Origin: CAUZWH01 sp965224275
Lineage (GTDB): Bacteria; Pseudomonadota; Alphaproteobacteria; SHVV01
DNA: 64,000 nt
Reading direction: 5' to 3'
NCBI GenBank assembly: GCA_965224275.1
Contig: CBDCYR010000006.1
Location: 124,001 to 188,000 of the forward strand
Under the pieces are notes generated by a model. The model was not told where the DNA came from and searched no databases. It worked only from the letters and a program-made list of their open reading frames with translations. A program made the translations under genes and the position numbers. Positions 1 through 8,966 of this stretch are shown in pieces (position 1 is the stretch's first letter; the number at the start of each line of letters is the position of its first letter).

Positions 1-373
1 TGCCTTGAACCCGCTCATTCTTTTCAAACGCCGCTTCGAGGACGACCCAGGCTTCCTCGCGGCGGGCTTTCTCTCGGCTTAGGCCGGCCTCGCCATGCAA
101 ATTCTCAATACGTTCAAGGTAGACCTCGACCCGATCACCGATCTTGATTTCTGCCGATTGTCCAGGCGCTGCGAATTCCCGCAGTGCAACCCGTCCCTCC
201 GCCTTGAGACCAACATCGATCACCGCCATGTCGTTTTCGATTGCGATGACCCAACCGGCCACCACCGTACCTTCCAGGTTTTCAGTGGCGCCGTAGGATT
301 CCTCCAACAAGGCTGCGAAATCTTCTTTATCGGGGGCTACGTCGGTTTCATTGGCGACGGACGGTTCGCTCAT
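1..373 (-). CDS. rpsA: 30S ribosomal protein S1 (N-terminal part, runs off the window)
   Basis: Ribosomal protein S1 binds mRNA on the 30S subunit and helps translation initiation. Reading leftward from the ATG at 373, the protein begins MSEPSVANETDV and continues through an S1/OB-type domain (GTVVAGWVIAIENDMAVIDV, then LKAEGRVALREF) typical of the first S1 repeat. About 124 codons are in the window; the rest lies before base 1. An AAGGAG ribosome site sits a few bases upstream of the start. It lies downstream of aroA and cmk on the same strand, a gene order common in alphaproteobacteria. Identification is from sequence recognition and synteny, and is secure. Confidence 0.93.
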   Translation of the reverse strand, partial: MSEPSVANETDVAPDKEDFAALLEESYGATENLEGTVVAGWVIAIENDMAVIDVGLKAEGRVALREFAAPGQSAEIKIGDRVEVYLERIENLHGEAGLSREKARREEAWVVLEAAFEKNERVQG

Positions 374-490
374 GTGGTCTCCTTGCGGGTCTTTCGTCGT
401 TTTCGAGCCGCGCGCGTTCGTGTTCGCCCGAACTGTGCCGTGCCTCGGCATCCACACGCCGAAACACTGTCGTCACGCGCGGCCTTAAAC

Positions 491-1126
491 TCAGCCTAAA
501 TGCTTGCTAATTAACGCCTTCGCCTGCGCGAAAGCGCTGTCTATAGACAAATTCGAGGTGTCAAGCAAGTGGGCCCCGGGCGCTGGTTTGAGGGGAGATA
601 CCGCGCGTTCGGTGTCGCGTGCGTCGCGCCGACGCAGATCTTCGAGCACCTCATCGAATTCGATTGCTTCACCGCGGCTCCGCAATTCGGCGTGGCGGCG
701 TTTGGCGCGCTCCTCAACCACCGCGATGACATAGAACTTCACATCCGCATCAGGGCAGATGACGGTGCCGATATCGCGGCCGTCGAGCACTGCCCCGGCC
801 GCGCCGTTGGGCGGGTTGCGCGTAAAATTGCGCTGCAAACGCACCAGTTCAGCTCGCACGGCGGCGAGGGCCGCCACCTTCGAGGCGGCTTCGCCAATCG
901 CCTCGCTGCGCAATTCAGAGGCATCAACGTCTGCCAAATTAAGGGACCGCGCGGCGGCGGTGGCGGCATCTTCTTCGGTTGGATCGGCACCACGATCGAG
1001 CACCTGCTTGGCCACCGCGCGATACAATAGTCCAGTGTCCAAGTGAGCCAGACCATATTGCGCGGCCAACCGCCGCGCCAGCGTTCCCTTCCCTGATGCC
1101 GCCGGCCCATCAATCGCAATGATCAC
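491..1126 (-). CDS. cmk: Cytidylate kinase
   Basis: Phosphorylates CMP and dCMP with ATP in the cytoplasm, part of pyrimidine nucleotide recycling. The 211-aa length is normal for the family. The N-terminus carries the P-loop GPAASGKGT (residues 7-15), followed by the CMP-binding DTGLLYRAVA segment; LDGRDIGTVICPDADVKFYV in the middle and the lid-type arginines RRRDARDTERAVSPLKPA near residue 175 are hallmark cmk motifs. Its start overlaps the aroA stop by four bases, so the two are translationally coupled, and rpsA follows about 120 bases downstream. Confidence 0.96.
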   Translation of the reverse strand: MIIAIDGPAASGKGTLARRLAAQYGLAHLDTGLLYRAVAKQVLDRGADPTEEDAATAAARSLNLADVDASELRSEAIGEAASKVAALAAVRAELVRLQRNFTRNPPNGAAGAVLDGRDIGTVICPDADVKFYVIAVVEERAKRRHAELRSRGEAIEFDEVLEDLRRRDARDTERAVSPLKPAPGAHLLDTSNLSIDSAFAQAKALISKHLG

Positions 1127-2460
1127 GCGTTGTTGCCTTGTAGGTTGGCGCCGAGTTCCTGCATCAGGGTGGCGAAACCGGGAAAACTGGTTTCGATGGT
1201 GTCAGTGCCATCGACTCGCACAGCGTCAGACGCGGCAATCCCGGCCACCAGAAATGCCATGGCGATACGGTGATCGTGTTCGGAGGCGATCGTCGCACCA
1301 CCGGTGAGCCCGCCCCGACCGTGGACCGCCAACCCATCTGCGTGTTCGTCGACGTTCGCGCCACAAGCGGCCAATCCTCGCACCATGGCGGTAATACGAT
1401 CGCTTTCTTTGACGCGGAGCTCACCGACCCCGTTGAAACGAGTGGTTCCCGAGGCGTGCGCGGCCGCGACGGCGAGGATCGGGTATTCGTCGATCATGTC
1501 GGGGGCACGATCGTGGGGCACATCGATGCCGATGAGGTCGCTTGAACGGGCGGTGATATCGGCAATGGGTTCGCCCTGGCCGTCGTCGCCGTCGTCGCTG
1601 GTTTGGTCGATTGTGAGATCGGCGCCCATCTCGCGGAGGCATTCGAACAACGCCGCGCGCCGCGGGTTGATGCCAACACCGCGCACGGTTACCTGGCTAT
1701 TTCTCGTCAGCAGCGCCGCAACAACAACAAATGCGGCCGACGACGGATCACCGGGAACGGTGATGTCGGCCGGCGTTAGTTCGGGCTGACCTACCACGAT
1801 CACGCGGTGGCCATCTTCTGGGGCTTCGCTACGAACCTCGGCGCCAAAACGCCGCAGCAGCCGTTCGGTATGATCCCGGGTTGGGCGCTGCTCGATCACG
1901 CTCGTTTCACCCGGCGCATAAAGCGCCGCCAGCATGACCGCTGATTTGATCTGGGCCGAGGGCACGGGCGTCACATATTCGATCGGCACCAGGTCGTCGC
2001 AGCCCACGACGGTAAGTGGCAATTGGTCACCGGCGCGGGCAACGATCTTGGCGCCCATTGCGCGCAACGGCGTCGCGATGCGACCCATCGGTCGCTGTCG
2101 CAGCGATGCGTCACCGGTAAAGTGGGTAACCCCGGGCAGGCCGGCAACAACGCCCATCATAAGCCGCACGCCAGTACCGGCGTTGCCGAGGTCGAGTACA
2201 TCTTCGGCTTCATGCAATCCGCCGACACCGCACCCGACAATCGTCCAGTCGCCGTCGTCCAAGCGGGTGATTTCAGCGCCCAACATGCGCAGCGCCGCCG
2301 CGGTGGCCATAACGTCGTCGCCTTCGAGCAGGCCGTGTATGCGGGATTCACCGACCGTTAGGGCCGCGACCATCAACGCGCGATGGGAAATTGATTTGTC
2401 GCCGGGCACCGTGCAGATCCCGGCGAGGCGGCTCGTTGGTTGCGCGATCAGCGAATTCAT
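1123..2460 (-). CDS. aroA: 3-phosphoshikimate 1-carboxyvinyltransferase (EPSP synthase)
   Basis: Catalyses the sixth shikimate-pathway step, transferring enolpyruvyl from PEP to shikimate-3-phosphate. The 445-aa protein shows the N-terminal GDKSISHRALM signature (about residues 20-30), the central LGNAGTGVRLMMG motif near residue 92 and the C-terminal RVKESDRI motif, followed by a DHRIAMAF segment. These are the conserved substrate-binding elements of the family. It heads the aroA-cmk-rpsA gene set and is divergent from the FYDLN gene across about 160 bases. No oddity seen. Confidence 0.97.
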   Translation of the reverse strand: MNSLIAQPTSRLAGICTVPGDKSISHRALMVAALTVGESRIHGLLEGDDVMATAAALRMLGAEITRLDDGDWTIVGCGVGGLHEAEDVLDLGNAGTGVRLMMGVVAGLPGVTHFTGDASLRQRPMGRIATPLRAMGAKIVARAGDQLPLTVVGCDDLVPIEYVTPVPSAQIKSAVMLAALYAPGETSVIEQRPTRDHTERLLRRFGAEVRSEAPEDGHRVIVVGQPELTPADITVPGDPSSAAFVVVAALLTRNSQVTVRGVGINPRRAALFECLREMGADLTIDQTSDDGDDGQGEPIADITARSSDLIGIDVPHDRAPDMIDEYPILAVAAAHASGTTRFNGVGELRVKESDRITAMVRGLAACGANVDEHADGLAVHGRGGLTGGATIASEHDHRIAMAFLVAGIAASDAVRVDGTDTIETSFPGFATLMQELGANLQGNNA

Positions 2461-2624
2461 GGCGGGGTGGGTTGGTTTGTCGTCCGTTGTCCGGAGCCAT
2501 TTCGACCATCTACCGATGGCACGATCGGTGGGCCTGGGTCTGAATTACCTTTGACAGAGAACATCGATCATGGCAATGGGATGACCCATTTTTCCGGGAC
2601 CATCTTTTTATAAGGACGTTGCGC

Positions 2625-2981
2625 GTGGCGAAACCTGAGTGGGGTACCAAGCGCGAGTGCCAGGGTTGTGGCGCTCATTTCTACGATCTCAAACGCGATC
2701 CGATCGTGTGTCCCAAATGCGAGGCGGCGTTTGTTGTCGAGGTGGCCAAGCCGAAGCCACAAGCTGAAAAGAAAGTCGTGCCGAAGAAGGAGCCGCCACC
2801 CGTCGCTGCCGAGGTTAAGAAAGATTCGGAGAACAATGATACCGATGATCTTGCGGTCGCTGACGATAACGACGATACCGAGGATGAAAGTTTCGTTGTC
2901 GATGCTTCGGAGCTTGAGGGCGGTGACGACGTTGGGCTCGTTATTCCAGCCGATACCAAGGATGGCGAGGGCGAACGCTAA
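2625..2981 (+). CDS. FYDLN-domain (TIGR02300-type) acidic protein
   Basis: Small alphaproteobacterial protein of unknown function, typically found next to aroA. The N-terminus has a zinc-ribbon-like pair of CxxC motifs (ECQGCGAHFYDL and CPKCEAAF) with the diagnostic FYDL sequence, followed by a lysine/proline linker and a long acidic tail rich in D and E. I place the start at the GTG at 2625, giving MAKPEWGTKREC, because an AAGGA site lies 8 bases upstream. A TTG at 2619 in the same frame would add two residues. The protein is 118 aa with this start. Function is not established. Confidence 0.85.
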   Translation: MAKPEWGTKRECQGCGAHFYDLKRDPIVCPKCEAAFVVEVAKPKPQAEKKVVPKKEPPPVAAEVKKDSENNDTDDLAVADDNDDTEDESFVVDASELEGGDDVGLVIPADTKDGEGER

Positions 2982-3001
2982 GAGATTGTGAGATCGGGAC
3001 G

Positions 3002-3028
3002 CCGGCGCCGCCCGAGCACAGGCGCCGG
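3002..3028 (+). terminator. GC-rich hairpin after the FYDLN gene
   Basis: An 8-bp perfect stem (CCGGCGCC / GGCGCCGG) with a 12-base loop lies 21 bases after the FYDLN stop codon and 15 bases before the tRNA. It lacks a clear T-tract, so it may be a weak terminator or a processing structure. Confidence 0.35.
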
Positions 3029-3042
3029 TTACCCGTCCCATT

Positions 3043-3118
<76 letters not shown>

Positions 3119-3124
3119 GATAAA

Positions 3125-3165
3125 ACAAGGGCTTAGCCGTAATTGGCTGGGCCCTTGTTGCTTTT
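3125..3165 (+). terminator. Rho-independent terminator of tRNA-Ala
   Basis: A 14-bp stem (3125-3138 with 3145-3158, containing ACAAGGGC / GCCCTTGT and two G-T pairs) closes a 6-base loop and is followed by TGCTTTT. It starts 7 bases after the tRNA CCA end. Confidence 0.8.
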
Positions 3166-3590
3166 GAGTGACCACAAAGTGACCGCCAGGAGGTGTTTGA
3201 CCGGGATTATGTGGGATTACGCGGGACGTTCAAGCGACCAAATAATCTTGCTGCGCTCGGGTTCGCGATACTTATAAGTAGACGGCCCTATGGCCGTCCC
3301 CACCTCCTACCTAAGAGACGAAAATATGCGCCTGCTAGCGCAATGTTGCGATTGCGGGCGTCGCAAATAGAAGAATCGCTACGAGCAGGTATCGCATCTG
3401 TCCTCCCCCTTTTGACTGATCCCTAGTTCACGCCGCCAACGCGATTCGATTATGTCGCGGTGTTTGACTGCCAAAATATAGGGAATCGACCTTTAGAGAA
3501 TTACAGATAGCTAGGAGTTCTGCCTCGCCAGATTATGTGGCGGTGCAGCGAGGAACCCACGTATTCAATAACGGTGATACCCAGGGACGG
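3166..3590. other. Non-coding stretch between tRNA terminator and hypothetical gene
   Basis: No convincing gene was found here. A 77-codon open frame at 3193-3426 lacks a ribosome site and has no recognisable protein character. A short repeated GGGATTA/GGGAC texture near 3203-3230 is seen, but no attachment site can be defined. It marks the change from housekeeping to accessory content. Confidence 0.5.
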
Positions 3591-4829
3591 CTACTCCTTA
3601 CTCGGGCTATAGCCTCTCTCCGGATATCGAATTGGAGGAAGGTTATCCATCATCATTAGTGCTTCGCGTAGGGTGCTACCCTTTACTCGCTTTAGCAGGC
3701 GTAAGCCGCGCCCCGCATCAGCACTGGAGTGGTGCCCCTTATTCTCAACCAACTTTTCAAGTAGAAATTCGGCTGTGTTGATGTCCTTATCGCGGATTTT
3801 CTCGTCTGGGGCTTGGATCATTTCTTGAACCGAATTGAACAGCTCGAACACAGAATTTCGCACATCTTTGTCGCGAGACATTAAGGAGATGATCCGAGCC
3901 TTGTTGCGGCGCACGACATCCCACCAGCGGCCGGCGCCCGCATACTTGTAGAACTCGCGATCTCTAAATGCGGTCAACTCCTTACGACCGTAGGAAAACC
4001 GGGAACTAAAAAGAGCTTCCAACACCGCGGCGATTGCATCCGCTGGGCAAACCGGTGAAGCAACAAGCTCTCCCTCCAGTTGCCAGTCTCCGTGATCGTT
4101 TTGCCAACGCTGGCCGAAAGGCCACCATGTTTGGTTTTCAAACTGGTCGCCGTCCCATCGAAAGATCACATCTCCAATCTTGTCGTCTTTGTTTACGAAG
4201 GACCACAGGTTGTCGAGAGTGTCTTGATTATCCTCGATGGCCCTCGAAACTGCGTCATCGATCTCTCTAGCAAATGCATTTATCTCCGCGTCGAGGCTCA
4301 CCAAACTTCCGCTAGCGCGTGGTGTTCTTATGATTGATTGAATCGCGGCTCCAACAGAACTGTTGAAGGCTTCATGGCCGTACTGGGAGCCAAGCCAACT
4401 GACGTTGTCCTTTTCTAATAGCACTAGCACCGTCCCAATGATCCCCGGCACATCCTCAGGCGCCTCTATGCCAGCAAGCTGGCCAACAGCTCTGAGGTTT
4501 TCTGGGACAGGAATGGGCTCAAGGCGGGTCTCGAACTGACCGATTGCAGGAGGGATGGCCACCGTGTCTCCCTCCCCCATAGACACGTACCCTAGATTTT
4601 CTTGGCCCCCCGGCCCGAACCGCAAGAGTGGGGAGCCTTCGAGATACACGAAAGCGGTGGGCGGGGTTGTGCTCAGGTCGATTCGATCCAAAACGAGTGT
4701 TACATCGTCGCCACCTATCCGAAAGAAAACGCTCCAGATATATGGCTCTGCGTCCCCCCAGCCGTCCGCTTCGTCGAAACAGACGATCCGTTGGTGATCA
4801 ATTGATACGTCATACGCCAATCGCCCCAT
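3591..4829 (-). CDS. Hypothetical protein, unknown function
   Basis: I do not recognise this protein. From the ATG at 4829 (GGGGAG lies 9 bases upstream; an in-frame start at 4865 would add 12 residues) it has 412 aa. There is no signal peptide or membrane span. The first half looks beta-rich with acidic aromatic segments (DEADGWGDAEPYIWSVFF near the start, then alternating V/L strands). The middle has a helical segment (INAFAREIDDAVSRAIEDNQ) and WDGDQFENQTWWPF, and the C-terminal third is basic and helical. Codon use and context suggest an acquired gene: it stands alone between the tRNA and an IS-cut gene, divergent from the latter. Confidence 0.7.
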   Translation of the reverse strand: MGRLAYDVSIDHQRIVCFDEADGWGDAEPYIWSVFFRIGGDDVTLVLDRIDLSTTPPTAFVYLEGSPLLRFGPGGQENLGYVSMGEGDTVAIPPAIGQFETRLEPIPVPENLRAVGQLAGIEAPEDVPGIIGTVLVLLEKDNVSWLGSQYGHEAFNSSVGAAIQSIIRTPRASGSLVSLDAEINAFAREIDDAVSRAIEDNQDTLDNLWSFVNKDDKIGDVIFRWDGDQFENQTWWPFGQRWQNDHGDWQLEGELVASPVCPADAIAAVLEALFSSRFSYGRKELTAFRDREFYKYAGAGRWWDVVRRNKARIISLMSRDKDVRNSVFELFNSVQEMIQAPDEKIRDKDINTAEFLLEKLVENKGHHSSADAGRGLRLLKRVKGSTLREALMMMDNLPPIRYPERGYSPSKE

Positions 4830-5291
4830 GGCTCGAACTCCCCGCTGCGCGACCAAACAAACCAACGTGCCTGCTTAAAGCTTGCAGAACAATAGGGCTG
4901 ATTCCCAATAGTTGGAGCGCACGGCGAGAGACGATCCAACCGCATACGGTGTAAGCGGTCGTTGATGATTGGCGGGCTCGCGCCTTGAGAGTACCGACTT
5001 CTCCGCGTGCTCGGCTTCACCTACAACTGAGCATGGGGAATCGACCCTACTGGACTAAGGTGTTCTAGCGATGTTCGATGATGTGGAGGAAGGGCTGGGT
5101 GGACACTACAAGTACAACAGACTGTCACAAGCCGCCCGGGTGTGCGTGTGATGGGCGGTGAGCGTAGAAACCTCGCTCCAAGCGATCGAGGAATGAGTAA
5201 ATCCATTCACTGGAGAGGTAACTCCCGACCCACACATCCGCACCTATGCAACTTAGCTAAAAATAACTCTCCCTCGGAAGCTGCACAGAGA
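4830..5291. other. Divergent intergenic region
   Basis: This stretch separates two divergent hypothetical genes and should hold both promoters. Open frames in it overlap each other, lack ribosome sites and resemble nothing known. No repeat, tRNA or clear operator was seen. Confidence 0.4.
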
Positions 5292-5867
5292 ATGACAAAA
5301 GTATCAATTAGCAAACCCGACGCCGCGCGACGCCAACTGGACTTGGCTATCCGACTCATCTTTGAAGGTGAGGATCAAGTTCCGATCCACACGTTGATCG
5401 CGGCGGGGTTCGCTTTAGTGCGCGATTTGTTAAAGAAACAAAAAGGCGTGGATACCATCGTCGACGTCATGAACGATTGGATCAAACCTGAACACGCGAA
5501 AGAGGTTTGGCGAGTGTTCAACGGACCTGCGAATTTTCTGAAGCACGCGAACTCAGATCCGCACGATGTGCTGAACGTTAGCTGGGAAATTAACGAACCG
5601 TGGTTGGCGATGGCGGTTAAGGGTTATACCGAGCTGGGCTTTGGACCCACCGACGAAATGCGTGCATTTCTACTTTGGTACACGTTCCGTCGACCAGATT
5701 ATTTGAAGGAAGAGTTCGTTTGGCCGGCGGGCGTTCTACCGACCGTTTTAGACCTAAGGGTGCGCGCGGCGGAACCCGGGTTTGTCACGAAGCTTGGCCC
5801 CGTTCTTCTTAAGAGTCCGACTCGAAACTCTATGTTTGATAACAGTACCTTGCGAGCCGCCTTGTGA
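5292..5867 (+). pseudogene. Hypothetical gene with C-terminus cut by IS5-family copy A
   Basis: Not recognised; a soluble, helical protein starting MTKVSISKPDAARRQ (ATG 5292). An upstream in-frame start at 5142 is possible but has no ribosome site. Native sequence runs to 5812, where the IS begins; the last 18 residues (SPTRNSMFDNSTLRAAL) are read from IS DNA. Removing the 932-bp element and one copy of the TAA target duplication restores the frame: ...LLKAVKGQNVGVSELEPLLS, stopping at 6800-6802, 191 aa in all. The insertion therefore replaces only the last 17 or so residues, so the product may or may not still work. Function unknown. Confidence 0.65.
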
Positions 5868-6744
5868 GGAGTCGGATGTTGGCGACAAGAATCCATGCCT
5901 GTGCGGAGGCGATTGATTTCTCCCAATCCTTGGCCAGTCGACGGCATCGGTTGAGCCAGGCGAAGGTCCTCTCGACGACCCATCGTCTGGGCAGGAGCTC
6001 GAAGCCCTGGGCGGTGTCTGAGCGCTTGATGATCTCGAGCTTCCAGCGGCCGATGTCCTCAAGGGCGCCCTCGAGTTTCGGTCCCGCGTAGGCGGCGTCG
6101 GCGAAGAGGTGACGCAGCCGGGGGAAGCGATGACGGATCGATTTGAGGACCTCGGGCGCGCCGTCGCGGTCCTGGATATCGGCTGCGTGCACGATCAGGC
6201 CGACCAGCAGGCCGAGTGTATCGGTGACGATGTGACGCTTGCGGCCCTTGATCTTCTTGCCCGCGTCATAGCCCCGAACACCACCGCTTTCCGTGGTTTT
6301 CACGCTCTGGCTGTCGATCACCCCGGCGCTCGGGCCGGCCTCGCGTCCTTCCAGCTCCCGGGCCGCCATGACCAGGTGATGGTTGATGCTCTCCAGCAGG
6401 CCGTTGGAGCGCCAGTCGTAGAAATAGCGCTGGACCGTGGAAGGCGGAGGGAAGTCGTTCGGCAACATCGCCCACTGGCAGCCCGTCGAGGCCATGTACA
6501 TGACCGCATCCATGATATGGCGCAGGTCCGTCGTCCTCGGCCGGCCGATCTTCTTGCGCGGCGGCATGAGCGGCGCGATCAACGCCCACTCTCGATCCGT
6601 CAGGTCGCTTGCGTAGCGCCCGCCACGGCGCTCATAATTCGGGCGAGTGATTTCGGTCCACATGTTGTGCCTCCTCGTTTGCTTTGACACAACCGAGTAA
6701 GCCACAACCGACTGAAATCACTCAACTAGTTTCGGGTTGGCCTC
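5813..6744 (-). mobile_element. IS5-family (IS1031-like) insertion sequence, copy A
   Basis: A 932-bp element with imperfect 18-bp terminal inverted repeats (GAGTCCGACTCGAAACTC at one end, GAGGCCAACCCGAAACTA at the other, 4 differences) and a 3-bp direct duplication TAA on both sides (5810-5812 and 6745-6747). A 3-bp TNA duplication is the known habit of the IS1031 group of IS5. Two further near-identical copies lie at 23206-24137 and 37740-38671. This copy interrupts the gene starting at 5292. Confidence 0.92.
5830..6663 (-). CDS. IS5-family transposase, copy A
   Basis: DDE transposase of about 277 aa. The start MWTEITRPNYERRGG at 6663 is preferred because GAGGAGG lies 7 bases upstream; an in-frame start at 6705 would add 14 residues. 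Catalytic positions are visible: D in GVIDSQSVK, D in LFADAAYAG, and E in WVVERTFAWLNR. The N-terminal LTDREWALIAPLMPP domain is typical of the IS5 group. It differs from copies B and C at only a few residues (HIMDAV here, HVMDAV there), so it appears intact. Confidence 0.93.
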   Translation of the reverse strand: MWTEITRPNYERRGGRYASDLTDREWALIAPLMPPRKKIGRPRTTDLRHIMDAVMYMASTGCQWAMLPNDFPPPSTVQRYFYDWRSNGLLESINHHLVMAARELEGREAGPSAGVIDSQSVKTTESGGVRGYDAGKKIKGRKRHIVTDTLGLLVGLIVHAADIQDRDGAPEVLKSIRHRFPRLRHLFADAAYAGPKLEGALEDIGRWKLEIIKRSDTAQGFELLPRRWVVERTFAWLNRCRRLAKDWEKSIASAQAWILVANIRLLTRRLARYCYQT

Positions 6745-6889
6745 TAAGGCGGTAAAAGGCCAAAACGTGGGCGTAAGTGAATTGGAGCCGCTGCTCTCAT
6801 AGCGAAAACTCTAGGCCACCCGTGATCCCCGATTTCGAAACTCGCGCTCAGTACAAGCTACACCCCAAAGACTGAAAGCCGAAAACATC

Positions 6890-7327
6890 GTGCGTCGGAA
6901 GAAAATTCCTGAAGCCGTTAGGTCCCTAGTACTTATGGAGGCTGGATATCATTGCGGGAACCCGGGGTGCCGTCACGTGCTCACCCTCGATCTCCACCAT
7001 ATTGAATGGGTTCGCGATGGTGGTTCGAACGAGCAAGACAACTTGATCGCGCTTTGCCCGAACTGCCACTCACTACATACCAAGGAACTTATCCCGGAGG
7101 AAGCGATCAGAACTTGGAAAAGCCTCCTTGTTTCATTGAACAGTTCTCACCGCACCACAGTCGATCTTCTTCTCGTCCTATACGATGAGGACCGATTGCT
7201 TGACGTTCCGGCGGATGCACGAGCCGCTCCCCCTGGATACCGAAAATTTCGTTTTACGGGTGATGGTTTGCCGGCATTGGCAGGTCCTGGAAGACTGGTA
7301 AGTCGGCAGACGTTGCTACCGCGCTGA
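6890..7327 (+). CDS. HNH endonuclease-domain protein
   Basis: Probable small nuclease of the HNH/zinc-finger type; substrate unknown. The first 65 residues contain the full motif: CGNPGCR, then LDLHHIEWVRDGGSNEQDNL, then ALCPNCHSLHT. The Cys pairs should bind zinc, while the HH and N/H positions form the beta-beta-alpha metal site. The C-terminal half (about 80 residues) is not recognised. GTG at 6890 is the only sensible start; the ribosome site is weak. It stands alone between two insertion sequences and is 125 bases from the IS256-family element, so it may be a remnant of a defence or phage module. Confidence 0.75.
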   Translation: MRRKKIPEAVRSLVLMEAGYHCGNPGCRHVLTLDLHHIEWVRDGGSNEQDNLIALCPNCHSLHTKELIPEEAIRTWKSLLVSLNSSHRTTVDLLLVLYDEDRLLDVPADARAAPPGYRKFRFTGDGLPALAGPGRLVSRQTLLPR

Positions 7328-7452
7328 AAACCGCCTAACCGCAGAGCGCTTGTCCAGACCGTTAGTCGGTGATCGAACCCCGCATGTGCCGGCGTTTGTG
7401 TCTCGTTCAGCTTTCATGATGCAGCGCAAAGTGAGTGTAGCGGATCTGGGGT

Positions 7453-8846
7453 GGTTGTGTCTCGAAAGTGGTGGAAATTGGTTTTGGCGCCTCTCCGAGC
7501 GGGTTGAGTTTTGCGGCGGTCAGGCCGCGCGGTCAAGGGTTTCGTCGGCGATTAGCTGATCGAGGGTTTCCCATCCATCGACTTTGCGCATCTGGATTTG
7601 GCCGGAAGCGAGGAGCGCCCAGAGGAGCATCGGCACTGTTTCGGGACACGGCAGCACGGTCTGTGTTTTGATCCGGCGCTTGAACTCCTCGTTGAGACGC
7701 TCAATGGCGTTGGTCGTTCGGGCTGATTTCCATTGGCTCTTGGACAGGCGCGTGAAGGTAAAGAGCTTGTCGCCCGCTTCTGCGAGGCTGTCCGCGACGG
7801 CCCTGCATTTCAGCCGCCACTTGCGGACAAACGCCTTGCGGCGGGTTTCCACCTCGGAGGCAGTGTCGGCATAGATCATATCGCGGTAATCTTCGCTCAG
7901 CTCGTCATGCATGTGTTTGGGAGCATGACCCAGAAGGTTGCGGTGCTTGTGCACGGTGCAGCGTTGAACGGGAAGGTCATCGCCCCAAAGCGCCGACAGA
8001 GCCGCCTCCAGTCCCGGCGCGCCATCGACGATGACAAACCCGGGCCGTTTCAGTCCACGCGCATCAAGGTCGTCGAGGAACTGGCGCCACGCCGCCTGGC
8101 TTTCTCCGCCCATATTCCCGATCGAAAGCAAGACCTTCTGGCCATCCCGGCGCACCCCTATAGCCGCGAGAACCGAGATGTTGGTGGCCTTGCGATCCAG
8201 TCGGGTCTTGATCACAGTGCCGTCAAGGATCAGCCGAACGATATCCTCATCCGCGAGGCCACGGCTGCACCAGGCGTCCCAATCGACCTTCACCTTGCGC
8301 CACGCCCGGCTCACAACGTCCTTGCTCACAGCACCCCCGAAGAGCCCGAACAGCGCGCGTTTCACCCGCCGCGTGTTGGTTCCGGACAGATACACCGAAG
8401 CGATCAGCGCCTCGGCCTTTCTGGTCAGCCGCTGGTAGCGCGGCAGCGCCCGCGAACGCCATTCCGACGCCCGACCGTCTTCCTCAACGATCCGTGCACG
8501 CGGCACGCTCACCCTCTCGGTCCCGAATGTCCCCGTCAGTTGCCGCTCCCGGTGCCCGTTCCGATACCCTTGCCGAAGCGCGTCCTCTCGACCGTATCGG
8601 CAGCGCCCGAGAAACTGCGCAAGTTCCTCCTCAAAAACGGCCTCGATCGTGGATCTGATGTTCTCCCGCAGCCGGTCCTCGAGCGGATCATAGCCGGCGT
8701 CATTGGCCAGTAGCGAAAGCGCGGAAGTCTCGGTAGTGTTCTTCATGGCGTGATCTCCTTGGCGGTGCTAGCCGCCGGTTGGGTGGTTGTCTTGTCACCC
8801 GGAGATTACGCCATCCTCAAATTTCCACCACTTTCGAGACACAGCC
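7453..8846 (-). mobile_element. IS256-family insertion sequence
   Basis: A 1.39-kb element with long terminal inverted repeats: about 27 bases beginning GGTTGTGTCTCGAAAGTGG on the left match the reverse of the right end with one difference (GGCTGTG). No matching 8-9 bp target duplication can be seen, so the ends may be a few bases off or the flanks rearranged. One intact transposase gene fills it. It lies between the HNH gene and the amidohydrolase gene, whose promoter region it may have replaced. Confidence 0.88.
7520..8746 (-). CDS. IS256-family transposase
   Basis: A 408-aa Mutator-type transposase (Transposase_mut). The acidic triad is visible: D in RLILDGTVIK, D in GFVIVDGAPGLEAAL, and E in TTNAIERLNEEFKRR. 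The conserved CTVHKHRNLL segment follows the second D. The N-terminal part (EEELAQFLGRCRYGRE, then YRNGHRERQL) is the expected DNA-binding region. Full length with no frameshift, so probably active. The start ATG at 8746 has a GGAG site 7 bases upstream. Confidence 0.95.
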   Translation of the reverse strand: MKNTTETSALSLLANDAGYDPLEDRLRENIRSTIEAVFEEELAQFLGRCRYGREDALRQGYRNGHRERQLTGTFGTERVSVPRARIVEEDGRASEWRSRALPRYQRLTRKAEALIASVYLSGTNTRRVKRALFGLFGGAVSKDVVSRAWRKVKVDWDAWCSRGLADEDIVRLILDGTVIKTRLDRKATNISVLAAIGVRRDGQKVLLSIGNMGGESQAAWRQFLDDLDARGLKRPGFVIVDGAPGLEAALSALWGDDLPVQRCTVHKHRNLLGHAPKHMHDELSEDYRDMIYADTASEVETRRKAFVRKWRLKCRAVADSLAEAGDKLFTFTRLSKSQWKSARTTNAIERLNEEFKRRIKTQTVLPCPETVPMLLWALLASGQIQMRKVDGWETLDQLIADETLDRAA

Positions 8847-8966
8847 GCGTCCAAAATCCTTAGGCTCTCACAAACGTAGCGGCAGAACGCATCGTGTTGG
8901 CGCAACCCTTCCGTTACGCCAGCGCAACAACCAACAACTGATTGAGCAGGTCATAGCGGGGCACCC

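Noticed and set aside
3193..3426. 77-codon frame after the tRNA
   Set aside because: No start signal, no recognisable domain, composition like non-coding DNA.
7733..8713. 326-codon frame antisense to the IS256 transposase
   Set aside because: No ribosome site or known domain; explained by codon bias of the transposase.
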